Source: SZUA-547 sp963669265 (GTDB lineage Bacteria; Pseudomonadota; Alphaproteobacteria; Rhodobacterales; Rhodobacteraceae). Taken from it: 64,000 bases of DNA. Both the position numbers and the translations under genes were made by a program. A model generated the notes under the pieces. That model was given only the letters and a program-made list of their open reading frames with translations. It was not told where the DNA came from and did no database searches. Of this stretch, positions 51,119 through 58,870 are shown piece after piece (positions within the stretch are counted from its first letter, which is position 1; each line of letters begins with the position of its first letter). The stretch covers positions 2,046,001 to 2,110,000 of the forward strand of contig OY769916.1 in NCBI GenBank assembly GCA_963669265.1, given 5' to 3'.

Positions 51119-52804
51119 ATGGCGCCCCGCCCGCCCCGTGTTCTGATCCTGGGCGGATACGGGGTGTTCGGCGGGCGGCTCGCCCGACTGCTGATCAAGG
51201 ACGGCGCCGAGGTGGTGGTCGCCGGGCGCTCGATCGAGAAAGCGCAAGCCTTTGCGAAGACCCATGGCGGCGCGCCGCTGGCCCTCGCGCGCGCCGAGGC
51301 GACGGCGGAGCGCCTGCGTGAGCTAAGTCCGGACGTGGTGGTCGACGCGGCGGGCCCCTATCAGGCCTACGCCAAACCGGGCGAGGACGCTTACGCCTTG
51401 CCCCGCGCCGCTATGGCGGCGGGGGCGCATTACCTCGATCTGGCGGATGACTCTGAATTCGCCGCAGGGATAACCGCGCTGGACGCTGAGGCGAAGGCGG
51501 CTGGCAAGATCGCGCTTTCCGGCGTCTCCAGCGTGCCGACGATCTCTTCGGCCGCGGTCTCGGCGTTGATCGACGACAGCGCGCCTCTGACCGAAATCGC
51601 CTTGATCGAGTCGTCCATCGTTCCCGGCAACCGGGCGCCGCGCGGGATGTCGCTGATGCGCGCGATCCTCTCGCAGACCGGGCGCGCGGTCAGGCTGTGG
51701 CGCGGCGGGCGCTGGACGACGGCGCCGGGCTGGTCTGACCCCAAGCGGATCAAGATCGAGGGGCTGGACCCGCGCCGCGCCTGCCTGATCGGCGCGCCGG
51801 ATCTGACGCTGTTTCCCGAGGCGTTCGCCGCGCGCTCAGTCCTCTTTCGCGCCGGGCTGGAGGTGCCATTTCTGCATTGGGGCCTTTGGGCCAGCGGGTT
51901 GCCAATCCGCGCCGGATTGGCGCGAACCTTGGTCCCGCTGGCGCAGACCTACACCCGCATCGCCGAGTTGTTTCGCGGCGCCGGGACCGATCGCGGCGGC
52001 ATGCTGGTCCGGGTGGCGGGGCGCGATGCGGAGGGCCGCGCGCAGGACCGACGCTGGAGCCTTGTCGCCGAGGCGGGCGACGGCCCGTTCATCCCCGCGC
52101 TATCCGCCGCGCTTCTGGTTCCGAAACTCATCGCAGGCGAGCTACCCCACGGCGCGCGGGCCGGTATGGGGCCTCTCTCACTGGCCGAGGTCGAGGCCGG
52201 GCTGTCCCGGCTTCGCGTTTCAACGCGACGCGGCGGAGCGCCTGCGCCCCGACTGTTCGAGGCCGCGTTAGGCGAGGACTGGTCCTCCGCGCCGCAATCC
52301 CTCCGCCGTCTGCACGACATCTGGGATGAGGAGCGCTTTGCGGGCCGCGCGCGGGTGACGCGCGGCGGGTCGTTCTTGGCCCGGCTCGCCGGCGCCCTGT
52401 TTCGCTTTCCGCCCGCCACGGCGCCCGATCAGACGGATATCCCGGTCGCCGTCGAGATTCGCCGCACCGACAGGGGCGAGACATGGACCCGAGATTTCGA
52501 CGGACGGCGCTTTCGGTCGCATCTCTCGCCCAGAACCACCGGCGCGGGCGGCGGCCTATTGTGGGAGCGGTTCGGCCCGGTTCGGTGTGGATTGCGCATC
52601 CGGGTGAGGGACAGCGCGATCGCCTTCGCGGTTGAAAACTGGCGGTTGTTTGGCCTGCCGATGCCGCGCGCGCTCGCCCCCGGCACCTCCGCCAGAGAAT
52701 TTGAACGCGACGGACGCTTCCATTTCGACGTCGACCTGACTTCGCCACTGACCGGTCTTATCGTGCGCTATCAAGGCTGGCTGCGCCCGGAGGGAGAGGG
52801 ATGA
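51119..52804 (+). CDS. Saccharopine dehydrogenase-like protein with DUF4166 C-terminus
   Basis: This 561-residue two-domain protein has an N-terminal Rossmann domain resembling saccharopine dehydrogenase NADP-binding domains (VLILGGYGVFGGRLARLL, DAAGPYQAY, HYLDLADD). Its C-terminal part of about 190 residues matches DUF4166 (WTRDFDGRRFRSHLS, GRFHFDVDLTSPLTGLIVRY, landmarks only). The combined protein is known in proteobacteria but without a firm substrate. It begins 3 bp after aroC and overlaps the next gene by 4 bases. Confidence 0.82.
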   Translation: MAPRPPRVLILGGYGVFGGRLARLLIKDGAEVVVAGRSIEKAQAFAKTHGGAPLALARAEATAERLRELSPDVVVDAAGPYQAYAKPGEDAYALPRAAMAAGAHYLDLADDSEFAAGITALDAEAKAAGKIALSGVSSVPTISSAAVSALIDDSAPLTEIALIESSIVPGNRAPRGMSLMRAILSQTGRAVRLWRGGRWTTAPGWSDPKRIKIEGLDPRRACLIGAPDLTLFPEAFAARSVLFRAGLEVPFLHWGLWASGLPIRAGLARTLVPLAQTYTRIAELFRGAGTDRGGMLVRVAGRDAEGRAQDRRWSLVAEAGDGPFIPALSAALLVPKLIAGELPHGARAGMGPLSLAEVEAGLSRLRVSTRRGGAPAPRLFEAALGEDWSSAPQSLRRLHDIWDEERFAGRARVTRGGSFLARLAGALFRFPPATAPDQTDIPVAVEIRRTDRGETWTRDFDGRRFRSHLSPRTTGAGGGLLWERFGPVRCGLRIRVRDSAIAFAVENWRLFGLPMPRALAPGTSAREFERDGRFHFDVDLTSPLTGLIVRYQGWLRPEGEG

Positions 52805-53493
52805 GACGGTACCGCGTCGGATATATCGTCGCTGTCGCGGCGCTAGTGCTCCTCTTCGGGCCCATCGCCGTCTCCGACCATTTCGGCGGCGACAGCGTTT
52901 GCTATGGAAAGACGTCCGCAGGGCGGATCGAAGGCGCGGTGCGGCCGCCGCTTTCCGGCGAGAACTATCGCAGCTATTGCGACCTCTGCGCGCTCGCGCT
53001 GCGCACCTACGGGCATGATGACGCGATCGGCGCGGTCCTAGACGCCTATGGCGCCGTCGCCGACGCCCGGCCGGAGAACACCTTCATCTATGGCGAGATC
53101 GGCTTTCCCTGGGGCGGGCGCATGCGGCCCCATCGCACGCATCAAAACGGTCTGTCGGTCGATTTCATGGCGCCTCTGACCGACGGGCGGATCCTGCCGA
53201 GCAGCCCGTTCAACCGCTATGGCTACGACGTCGAGTTCGACCAGAGCGGCGTGGGCCCGGCGGGAGTGATCGATTTCGACGCGATCGCCGCCCATCTGAA
53301 CGCGCTGGACGCGGCGGCGCGCGAAAGGGGCGGCCGGATCGCGCGGGTGTTCTTCGCGCCGGATTTGCAGGACGACCTGTTCGCGGCTGAGGGCGGCGCC
53401 GCGCTTCGTGGGCGCATCGCCTTCAACGACACCCAGTCCTGGGTCCGCCATGACGATCACTACCATGTCGATTTCGACTTCCCCTGTCGGTGA
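52801..53493 (+). CDS. Periplasmic murein endopeptidase-like (LAS/MepA-type) protein
   Basis: This 230-residue protein has an N-terminal membrane or signal helix (residues 6-25). It carries zinc-site patterns of LAS metallopeptidases: HRTHQNGLSVDFMAP and the C-terminal DDHYHVDFDF. This fits a penicillin-insensitive murein endopeptidase-like enzyme that cuts peptidoglycan cross-links in the periplasm. Two Cys near the N-terminus (SVCYG and CDLC) may form a disulfide. It overlaps the DUF4166 gene by 4 bases. Confidence 0.8.
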   Translation: MRRYRVGYIVAVAALVLLFGPIAVSDHFGGDSVCYGKTSAGRIEGAVRPPLSGENYRSYCDLCALALRTYGHDDAIGAVLDAYGAVADARPENTFIYGEIGFPWGGRMRPHRTHQNGLSVDFMAPLTDGRILPSSPFNRYGYDVEFDQSGVGPAGVIDFDAIAAHLNALDAAARERGGRIARVFFAPDLQDDLFAAEGGAALRGRIAFNDTQSWVRHDDHYHVDFDFPCR

Positions 53494-53503
53494 GGCGCGA
53501 CGC

Positions 53504-54211
53504 ATGCAAATCAAAGCTCTGATCTTCGACGTGTTCGGCACCTGCGTCGACTGGCGCACCGGGATCGCGCGGGAGGTCGAGGCCGCTTTCGCCGCCAAGG
53601 ACCGCGCGGTCGACGGCCTGGAGATCGCCGACGCCTGGCGCGCCGAATACCAGCCCGCGATGGAGGAGGTGCGCTCCGGCGCGCGGAGCTATCGCCAGCT
53701 CGACGACCTGCATCTGGAGAACCTGCATCGCGTCCTCTCCTTCCGCGATATGGGCGACGTCTTCGACGAGGCCGAACTGATCGCGCTCAACCGCGCGTGG
53801 GAGAAGCTGCCCCCCTGGCCCGACGTAAGCGCCGGGTTGGCGCGCCTGAAGCGGCGTTTCGTCATCGCGCCCTGCTCCAACGGCTCCATCGCGCTGATGA
53901 CCGGGCTGGCGAGGTTCGGCGGTTTGCCCTGGGACTGTATTTTGGGCGCGGATGTGGCGCGCGCCTACAAGCCTGATCCACTGGCCTATCGCCTGTCGGT
54001 CGCCGCCCTCCGGCTGCGCCAGGAGGAGGTGATGATGGTGGCCGCCCATAATGACGATCTGGCGGCGGCGCAGGCGGAGGGGTTGCGGACCGCCTTCATC
54101 CCCCGCCCAGTAGAGCACGGCCCGAACCAAAGCAGAGACCTGACCCCGGAGGGCGATTGGGACATGTTGGCCGCGGATTTCGAGGATCTCGCGGCGCGGC
54201 TTGGCGTTTGA
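53504..54211 (+). CDS. Haloacid dehalogenase type II family hydrolase
   Basis: This 235-residue HAD protein starts KALIFDVFGTCVDW with the nucleophile Asp. It has SNGSIALM (motif II), the Lys in ARAYKPDPLAY and a motif near VAAHNDDLAAAQ. The pattern fits L-2-haloacid dehalogenases, though members also act as phosphatases. The frame opens upstream at 53408 in the previous gene's shadow; the ATG at 53504 is correct. It ends the aroC run. Confidence 0.92.
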   Translation: MQIKALIFDVFGTCVDWRTGIAREVEAAFAAKDRAVDGLEIADAWRAEYQPAMEEVRSGARSYRQLDDLHLENLHRVLSFRDMGDVFDEAELIALNRAWEKLPPWPDVSAGLARLKRRFVIAPCSNGSIALMTGLARFGGLPWDCILGADVARAYKPDPLAYRLSVAALRLRQEEVMMVAAHNDDLAAAQAEGLRTAFIPRPVEHGPNQSRDLTPEGDWDMLAADFEDLAARLGV

Positions 54212-54251
54212 ACAATTCGGCCGCCATCGCGCAAGAGACTGACGGCCAGAC

Positions 54252-54283
54252 ATGCGCCGGCCCCCGCGAAGGGTCCGGCGCAT
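54252..54283. terminator. Hairpin between convergent HAD and FAS1-RTX genes
   Basis: Arms at 54252-54264 and 54271-54283 pair over 13 positions with one mismatch. The site is shared by the two convergent genes and may stop both; no long T-run is present. Confidence 0.6.
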
Positions 54284-54303
54284 TTCAACAATACGGACCG
54301 CCT

Positions 54304-55866
54304 TCACGCCAGCAAGATGTCGCTTTCGTCCAGGCTCCCGACGCCGTTGAGAAAGACGGAGGATCCGTCCGCCGCGACAAACTCCGCGCCGCCATCGTCA
54401 AAGGTGAAATTGTCGAGCACGTCCTCGGCGTCGGCATAGTCTTCAGCCGAAAAAACCAGCAGGTCGTTCCCGCGGAAATCCGCCACGGTGTTGTCTCCGT
54501 CAAGCCCGGTGAAGTCGAACTTGTCGCGCCCCCAACCGCCCTTGAAGAAGTCGTCGCCCTCGCCGTCGATCAGGGTGTCGTGGCCTCTCCCGCCGAAGGA
54601 CCGGTCATCCCCGGCGCCGCCGATCAGTATATCTGCGCCAGACTTGCCCAACAGCTTGTCGTCGCCGGCGCCGCCGTTCAGGACGTCATGTCCGAAGCGA
54701 CCGTTGATGTGATCGTCTCCGCCGCCGCCCTGCAGCACATCCGCCTTGAACGTGCCCTTCAGGCGCAGATCCTGCGGATCGAGGTCGAACGGCAAAAGCA
54801 CGCTGTCGATCGCCTGTATCTGGCCGTTTGACGCTTCAACATCTTGAAGCACGATGGTCGCGTCCTCAATCTGCGGCTCCGCGTCAACGACGGTGGTTCC
54901 GTCAATCGACAGATAGTCTCCGTTCAACGTCTGGACCGCCTTGACCGCTTGCAGATCGTCAAGCCGAAGATCGTCTCCCAGAACGTGGTATGAGAGCAAG
55001 TCGGACACAGTCTCCGCGCCCAGCACGGTCGCGAGCGCGGTCGCATAATCCGCGTCGACCACGTCAGCCGGATCAATGCCGAGCTCTGTCGCCGGGTCGA
55101 TGCCCAATGTCGCGGCGAGGGCTTTGAAGGCGTCGTCGGTGGGCGCGAAGACGGTGACATTGGCGTCTGGATTGCTGGCCGCGTCCAACAAGCCGTTGAT
55201 GCCGTTGGTTGCGATCAGCGCGGCTTCCAGAATTTCAAAGTCTTCATTCGCCACGGCGATATCCGCGATGGTCGGCTGGACTTCCACCTGATCCCCATCC
55301 ACCGGAAGCAGGACCTTGTCGATCGCATGAATGACGCCATTGGACGCGGCGATATCCGTGAGACCGTCGATGAATTCCGGATCCTCGATATCGGGATCGG
55401 CGTCCACGAGTTCGCCATCCTCCAACGTGAAGGTCGTCGCCAATCCGGGCGCGTCGACCAGCGTGGCTATCGTTCCTTCAGCCTCAAGCTCGGCTACCGT
55501 CGAGCCGCCGATCTTCACATGGTATTTCAGAACCTGAGACACAGTCTCAGGGCCCAAAGCGTCCGCAAGCGCATTCGCCACCTCGGCGTCGGTCAGACCC
55601 GTCACGTCGACGCCCTTTGCGGCGGCCAGATCTCGGAAAGCGTCATCCGTCGGAGCGAAGACGGTGATGTCCGCGCCGGGCGCCAGAGCGGTGTCGAGCA
55701 GACCGTCAATCGAGTTGGTCAGCGTCAGCGCCTGCGCCAGCGTCTCGAAGTTTTCATTGCCTGAGGCGATCTCCCCGATCGTCAGAGTCGGCGCTGGGGG
55801 TTCGGGCTCCGGATCCGGTTCCGGGAAGAAGCCTCCCAGAAAGTTCTTCAGGAATGAGAACGGCAT
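54304..55866 (-). CDS. Secreted fasciclin-RTX protein
   Basis: This 520-residue, very acidic protein has two FAS1 domains (about 30-195 and 200-370), each with VFAPTDDAF and a later D-K-V-L-L-P or D-S-V-L-L-P end. A hemolysin-type calcium-binding block follows at about 375-455, with GGxGxDxL-like repeats (GGGGDDHING, GGAGDDKLLG, GGAGDDRSFG). A C-terminal tail suits type I secretion. No Sec signal is seen; the N-terminus MPFSFLKNFLGGFF is short and hydrophobic. FAS1 domains suggest adhesion. The ATG at 55866 has AGGAAAGGA upstream. No secretion ABC genes lie nearby. Confidence 0.9.
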   Translation of the reverse strand: MPFSFLKNFLGGFFPEPDPEPEPPAPTLTIGEIASGNENFETLAQALTLTNSIDGLLDTALAPGADITVFAPTDDAFRDLAAAKGVDVTGLTDAEVANALADALGPETVSQVLKYHVKIGGSTVAELEAEGTIATLVDAPGLATTFTLEDGELVDADPDIEDPEFIDGLTDIAASNGVIHAIDKVLLPVDGDQVEVQPTIADIAVANEDFEILEAALIATNGINGLLDAASNPDANVTVFAPTDDAFKALAATLGIDPATELGIDPADVVDADYATALATVLGAETVSDLLSYHVLGDDLRLDDLQAVKAVQTLNGDYLSIDGTTVVDAEPQIEDATIVLQDVEASNGQIQAIDSVLLPFDLDPQDLRLKGTFKADVLQGGGGDDHINGRFGHDVLNGGAGDDKLLGKSGADILIGGAGDDRSFGGRGHDTLIDGEGDDFFKGGWGRDKFDFTGLDGDNTVADFRGNDLLVFSAEDYADAEDVLDNFTFDDGGAEFVAADGSSVFLNGVGSLDESDILLA

Positions 55867-56146
55867 CAGGGTATCCTTTCCTACTTCTGTTCGACGAAGA
55901 TCGGGAAAGTCTACGGACCGATAACCCACTCAGATCACTTACAAAAAATAAATGCTGACCGGCGTCCCTCTGACGGAATCGGACACGGTGGAACTGTTGC
56001 AAGAGACGACGAGATCAATGGAACTCACGATTCGTTTACCGCGCCAGTCGCGGTTTTAGGAGGTCGCACCGACCCAGTGCAAAGTGCGCGCCGTGAACTG
56101 GGACAGCAGCGGGCAAAGAGCCTGCGCCTACGCCTCAGATGGCCCC

Positions 56147-57382
56147 CTATCGCCGAAACACGCCCACCAGCTCCACATGGCCGGACCAGCGGAATTGGTC
56201 GACCGGCGTGACGCGCAGAAGATCATAGCCGCCTTCGATCAGGATCGCCGCGTCGCGCGCGAATGTGGCGGGATGGCAGGAGACGCCGACGACGCGGGGA
56301 ACGTCGGATCTGGCGATCTCAATCGCCTGGCGCTCCGCCCCGGCGCGGGGCGGATCGAACACGACCGCCTCGAACGCGTTCAGCTCTGCCGGCAAAAGCG
56401 GTCGCCGGAAGAGGTCGCGCGTCTCCGCAGACAGGCGCTTCAGACCGGTCGAGCCGCGCCAGCCCGCGTCCAGCGCGCCAGTCAGCGCAGCGTCGCCCTC
56501 CACCGCCAGCACCTCGGCCCGTTCCGACAATGGCAGCGCGAAGGTTCCGCAACCCGCGAAGAGATCGGCGATCCTGGCGGCCTCGCCCACGCCCTCCTTA
56601 ACGAGACGAACCAGCGCGGCTTCCCCCTCCGCCGTCGCTTGCAGGAACGCGCCCGGCGGCGGATGAATCACAGCGGCGCCGAAGCGTAGCGCGGGCGGCC
56701 GATTGAGCGCGATCGGCTCGTCGCCCCAGGTCAGGCGCGCGAGATCATGCGCGCCAGCGATCGCGGCCAGATCCATTCGCCGCGCGGCGCCTTCGGCACC
56801 CTCCTCCAGCGCCTTGCCGCCGGTCACCGAAACGTCCAGCCCGGAATCCGTGACGGTGACGGCGCATTTAAGCTCTCCTTTGCGGCTGCCGCCGGCGCGG
56901 GCCAGAGCCTCCGTCGCGGGGATCGCCGCCATCAGCGCGGGCGCGATCAGCGGACAATCGCCGATAGCGACGATTTCCCCGGCCCTGCGCGCATGAAACC
57001 CCACGGTGGCGCCCTTCTTGGTGCGGCGGGCGGAGAAGGTCGCCCGGCGTCGCGACCGGCGCGGTGAGGTGACGGTCTCGGCCACCTCTGTTTCGATTCG
57101 TTGGGCGCCGAGAGCGGCGATCACCTGTTCGCGCTTCCACGCGGCGAGGAACGGGTCGGCGGCGTGTTGCAGCGCGCAGCCGCCGCAGCGTTTGAAATGA
57201 CCGCAGGGCGCGGCGACCCGGTGATCGGAGGGGCGCGTGATTTTCGCCGACTCCATCCGACCCGTCGCGACCTCGCCGGAGACCATCTCTCCCGGCAGCG
57301 TGAACGGCGCAAAGACGGTCCCGTCCGGTCCCTCCGCGATCCCGTCGCCCTTGCGGCCGAGGCGCGTGATGGTCAACTCCAT
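56147..57382 (-). CDS. TrmA/RlmD-family 23S rRNA or tRNA uracil methyltransferase
   Basis: This 411-residue SAM-dependent RNA methyltransferase has an N-terminal TRAM-like region and an Fe-S Cys cluster (CGHFKRCGGCALQH). Methyltransferase motif I is FAGCGTFALPL, motif IV is FDPPRAGAERQ and the catalytic Cys lies in VGVSCHPATFARD. The family makes 5-methyluridine in rRNA or tRNA; which U is not clear from sequence. It ends the seven-gene minus-strand run, 3 bp after tlyA. Confidence 0.9.
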   Translation of the reverse strand: MELTITRLGRKGDGIAEGPDGTVFAPFTLPGEMVSGEVATGRMESAKITRPSDHRVAAPCGHFKRCGGCALQHAADPFLAAWKREQVIAALGAQRIETEVAETVTSPRRSRRRATFSARRTKKGATVGFHARRAGEIVAIGDCPLIAPALMAAIPATEALARAGGSRKGELKCAVTVTDSGLDVSVTGGKALEEGAEGAARRMDLAAIAGAHDLARLTWGDEPIALNRPPALRFGAAVIHPPPGAFLQATAEGEAALVRLVKEGVGEAARIADLFAGCGTFALPLSERAEVLAVEGDAALTGALDAGWRGSTGLKRLSAETRDLFRRPLLPAELNAFEAVVFDPPRAGAERQAIEIARSDVPRVVGVSCHPATFARDAAILIEGGYDLLRVTPVDQFRWSGHVELVGVFRR

Positions 57383-57385
57383 GAG

Positions 57386-58111
57386 CTACGCCCCCTTCCG
57401 CGCGGCGATCAGGAATTCGCGGTTGCCGTCGCCGCCCGCGATCGGGCTATCCGCCTCCCCCAACACGGTCCAGCCCGAGGCCTGCAGAAATGTGCGAATG
57501 CGCGCGCGCGCTGCATCGTGGACCGCCGGATCCTTCACGATGCCGCCCCGGCCCACATGCGCTGGCCCGGCCTCGAATTGCGGCTTGATCAACGCGACCA
57601 GCGCCGCGCCCGGCTTGGCCAGTTCCAGCGGCCCCGGCAGCGCTTTTTCCAGCGAGATGAAGGATACGTCAGAGACCACCCAGTCCACCGGCGGGATCAG
57701 CCCCTCCGGGATGGCGCGAGCGTTGACGCCCTCCAGCGAGACGACGCGCGGGTCCTCGGCCAGACTGGCGTGCAGCTGGTCCCGGCCGACATCCAGCGCG
57801 TAAACCTGCTTTGCGCCGCGACTGAGCAGCACCTCGGTGAAGCCGCCTGTCGAGGCGCCCACGTCCAGCGCCTCGGCGCCCGTGGGATCGAGGTCTAAGA
57901 CGTCCAGGGCATGGAGCAGTTTTAGCGCGGCGCGGGAGACCCAGGGCAGCGCCCCATCCGCCACAACGATCGATGCGCCCAACGCCACCGATTGCGAGGA
58001 TTTACGCGCCATTGCGCCATCCACCGTCACCGCCCCGGCCTTCACCAGCGCCTGCGCGCGGGAGCGGCTGTCGGCGAGGCCGAGCGCGACGAGGCGTTGA
58101 TCGAGCCTCAT
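57386..58111 (-). CDS. tlyA: TlyA-family rRNA ribose methyltransferase
   Basis: This 241-residue protein has an N-terminal S4 RNA-binding domain (MRLDQRLVALGLADSRSRAQ) and an FtsJ-like methyltransferase domain (ALDVGASTGGFTEVLL, DVSFISLEKALP, GRGGIVKDP). Relatives are 2'-O-methyltransferases on 16S and 23S rRNA, sometimes annotated as hemolysin A. The open frame begins at 58291, but the ATG at 58111 overlaps the previous stop by 4 bases and fits the family start. Confidence 0.93.
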   Translation of the reverse strand: MRLDQRLVALGLADSRSRAQALVKAGAVTVDGAMARKSSQSVALGASIVVADGALPWVSRAALKLLHALDVLDLDPTGAEALDVGASTGGFTEVLLSRGAKQVYALDVGRDQLHASLAEDPRVVSLEGVNARAIPEGLIPPVDWVVSDVSFISLEKALPGPLELAKPGAALVALIKPQFEAGPAHVGRGGIVKDPAVHDAARARIRTFLQASGWTVLGEADSPIAGGDGNREFLIAARKGA

Positions 58112-58857
58112 CCCGGCGCGATGCGGATATGGAGATTGTTGAAGTCGGGATCCTCGTAGGACCCGGTCGTCCGGCACACCAGATCGCCCGGAACCTGCTC
58201 CATCCGGATCTGCCGTCCATCCGGCACAATCGCGCCCGCCGCCTGATACGCGATCAACCGGTTCACCAACTCGATCGCCCCCTCGCGCCAATCCGCGCGC
58301 ACCCCGCGCAGGCTGAGATCGGGACGGCCGAACAGGCGCATTCCCCGCGTATGCAGCCAGGTTCCGTCGCTCTCCTCACTGACGAGGATATGCGCGAAAG
58401 CACGCCCGTCGCCGCCCACCGCGTCGAACACGCCCTTGCGCCACGCGTCCGGCGACCAAAGACGCACCGATTGGCTGTCGAACACCGCGACGCCGCCTTT
58501 TTCCGCAGCGGCGGTCGCAATCCCCACCGCGTCGCGCAGATAGTCGAGCGTGCTGGGATCAGCGGGCGCGCCGCGCAAAACGATCGCTTGCGGTGATTGT
58601 TGCGCCCGCGCGAACGCCTCCGGCGACTGGCTGTGCAGGAAAGCGCCGACCGGCCCTTCGAACACCCAGTCGAACACCGCGCGATCCGGACCTTCATAGA
58701 CGAAGAGGTCGATCCCTTCGGGCACGCCCGCCGTGTTGTAGGCGCCGCCCGAGATGTTCATCCAATCGGATGGAAAGTCGCCAAAGACGGCGTAAAGCAG
58801 CTCCGGAGCGGCCTCGCTCGGCGTGAATTCGGGCCGGGACCATCTCTTGAGGGCCAT
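58108..58857 (-). CDS. Conserved-position protein of unknown function (249 aa)
   Basis: This soluble 249-residue protein lies between dxs and tlyA on the same strand. Visible features are LLYAVFGDFPSDWMNISGGAYN, WVFEGPVGAFLHSQSPEAFARA, VAVFDSQSVRLWSPDAW and NRLIAYQAAG (landmarks only). No known catalytic motif is evident and I do not recognise the family. An open frame begins at 58920 inside dxs; the ATG at 58857 starts 13 bp after the dxs stop with AAGGA upstream. Its end overlaps tlyA by 4 bases, so it is coupled to it. Confidence 0.75.
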   Translation of the reverse strand: MALKRWSRPEFTPSEAAPELLYAVFGDFPSDWMNISGGAYNTAGVPEGIDLFVYEGPDRAVFDWVFEGPVGAFLHSQSPEAFARAQQSPQAIVLRGAPADPSTLDYLRDAVGIATAAAEKGGVAVFDSQSVRLWSPDAWRKGVFDAVGGDGRAFAHILVSEESDGTWLHTRGMRLFGRPDLSLRGVRADWREGAIELVNRLIAYQAAGAIVPDGRQIRMEQVPGDLVCRTTGSYEDPDFNNLHIRIAPG

Positions 58858-58870
58858 GGTGCGCGCGTCC

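Noticed and set aside
49436..51265. Long minus-strand frame opposite petC and aroC
   Set aside because: Antisense shadow of clear petC and aroC; Arg/His-rich composition and no motif.
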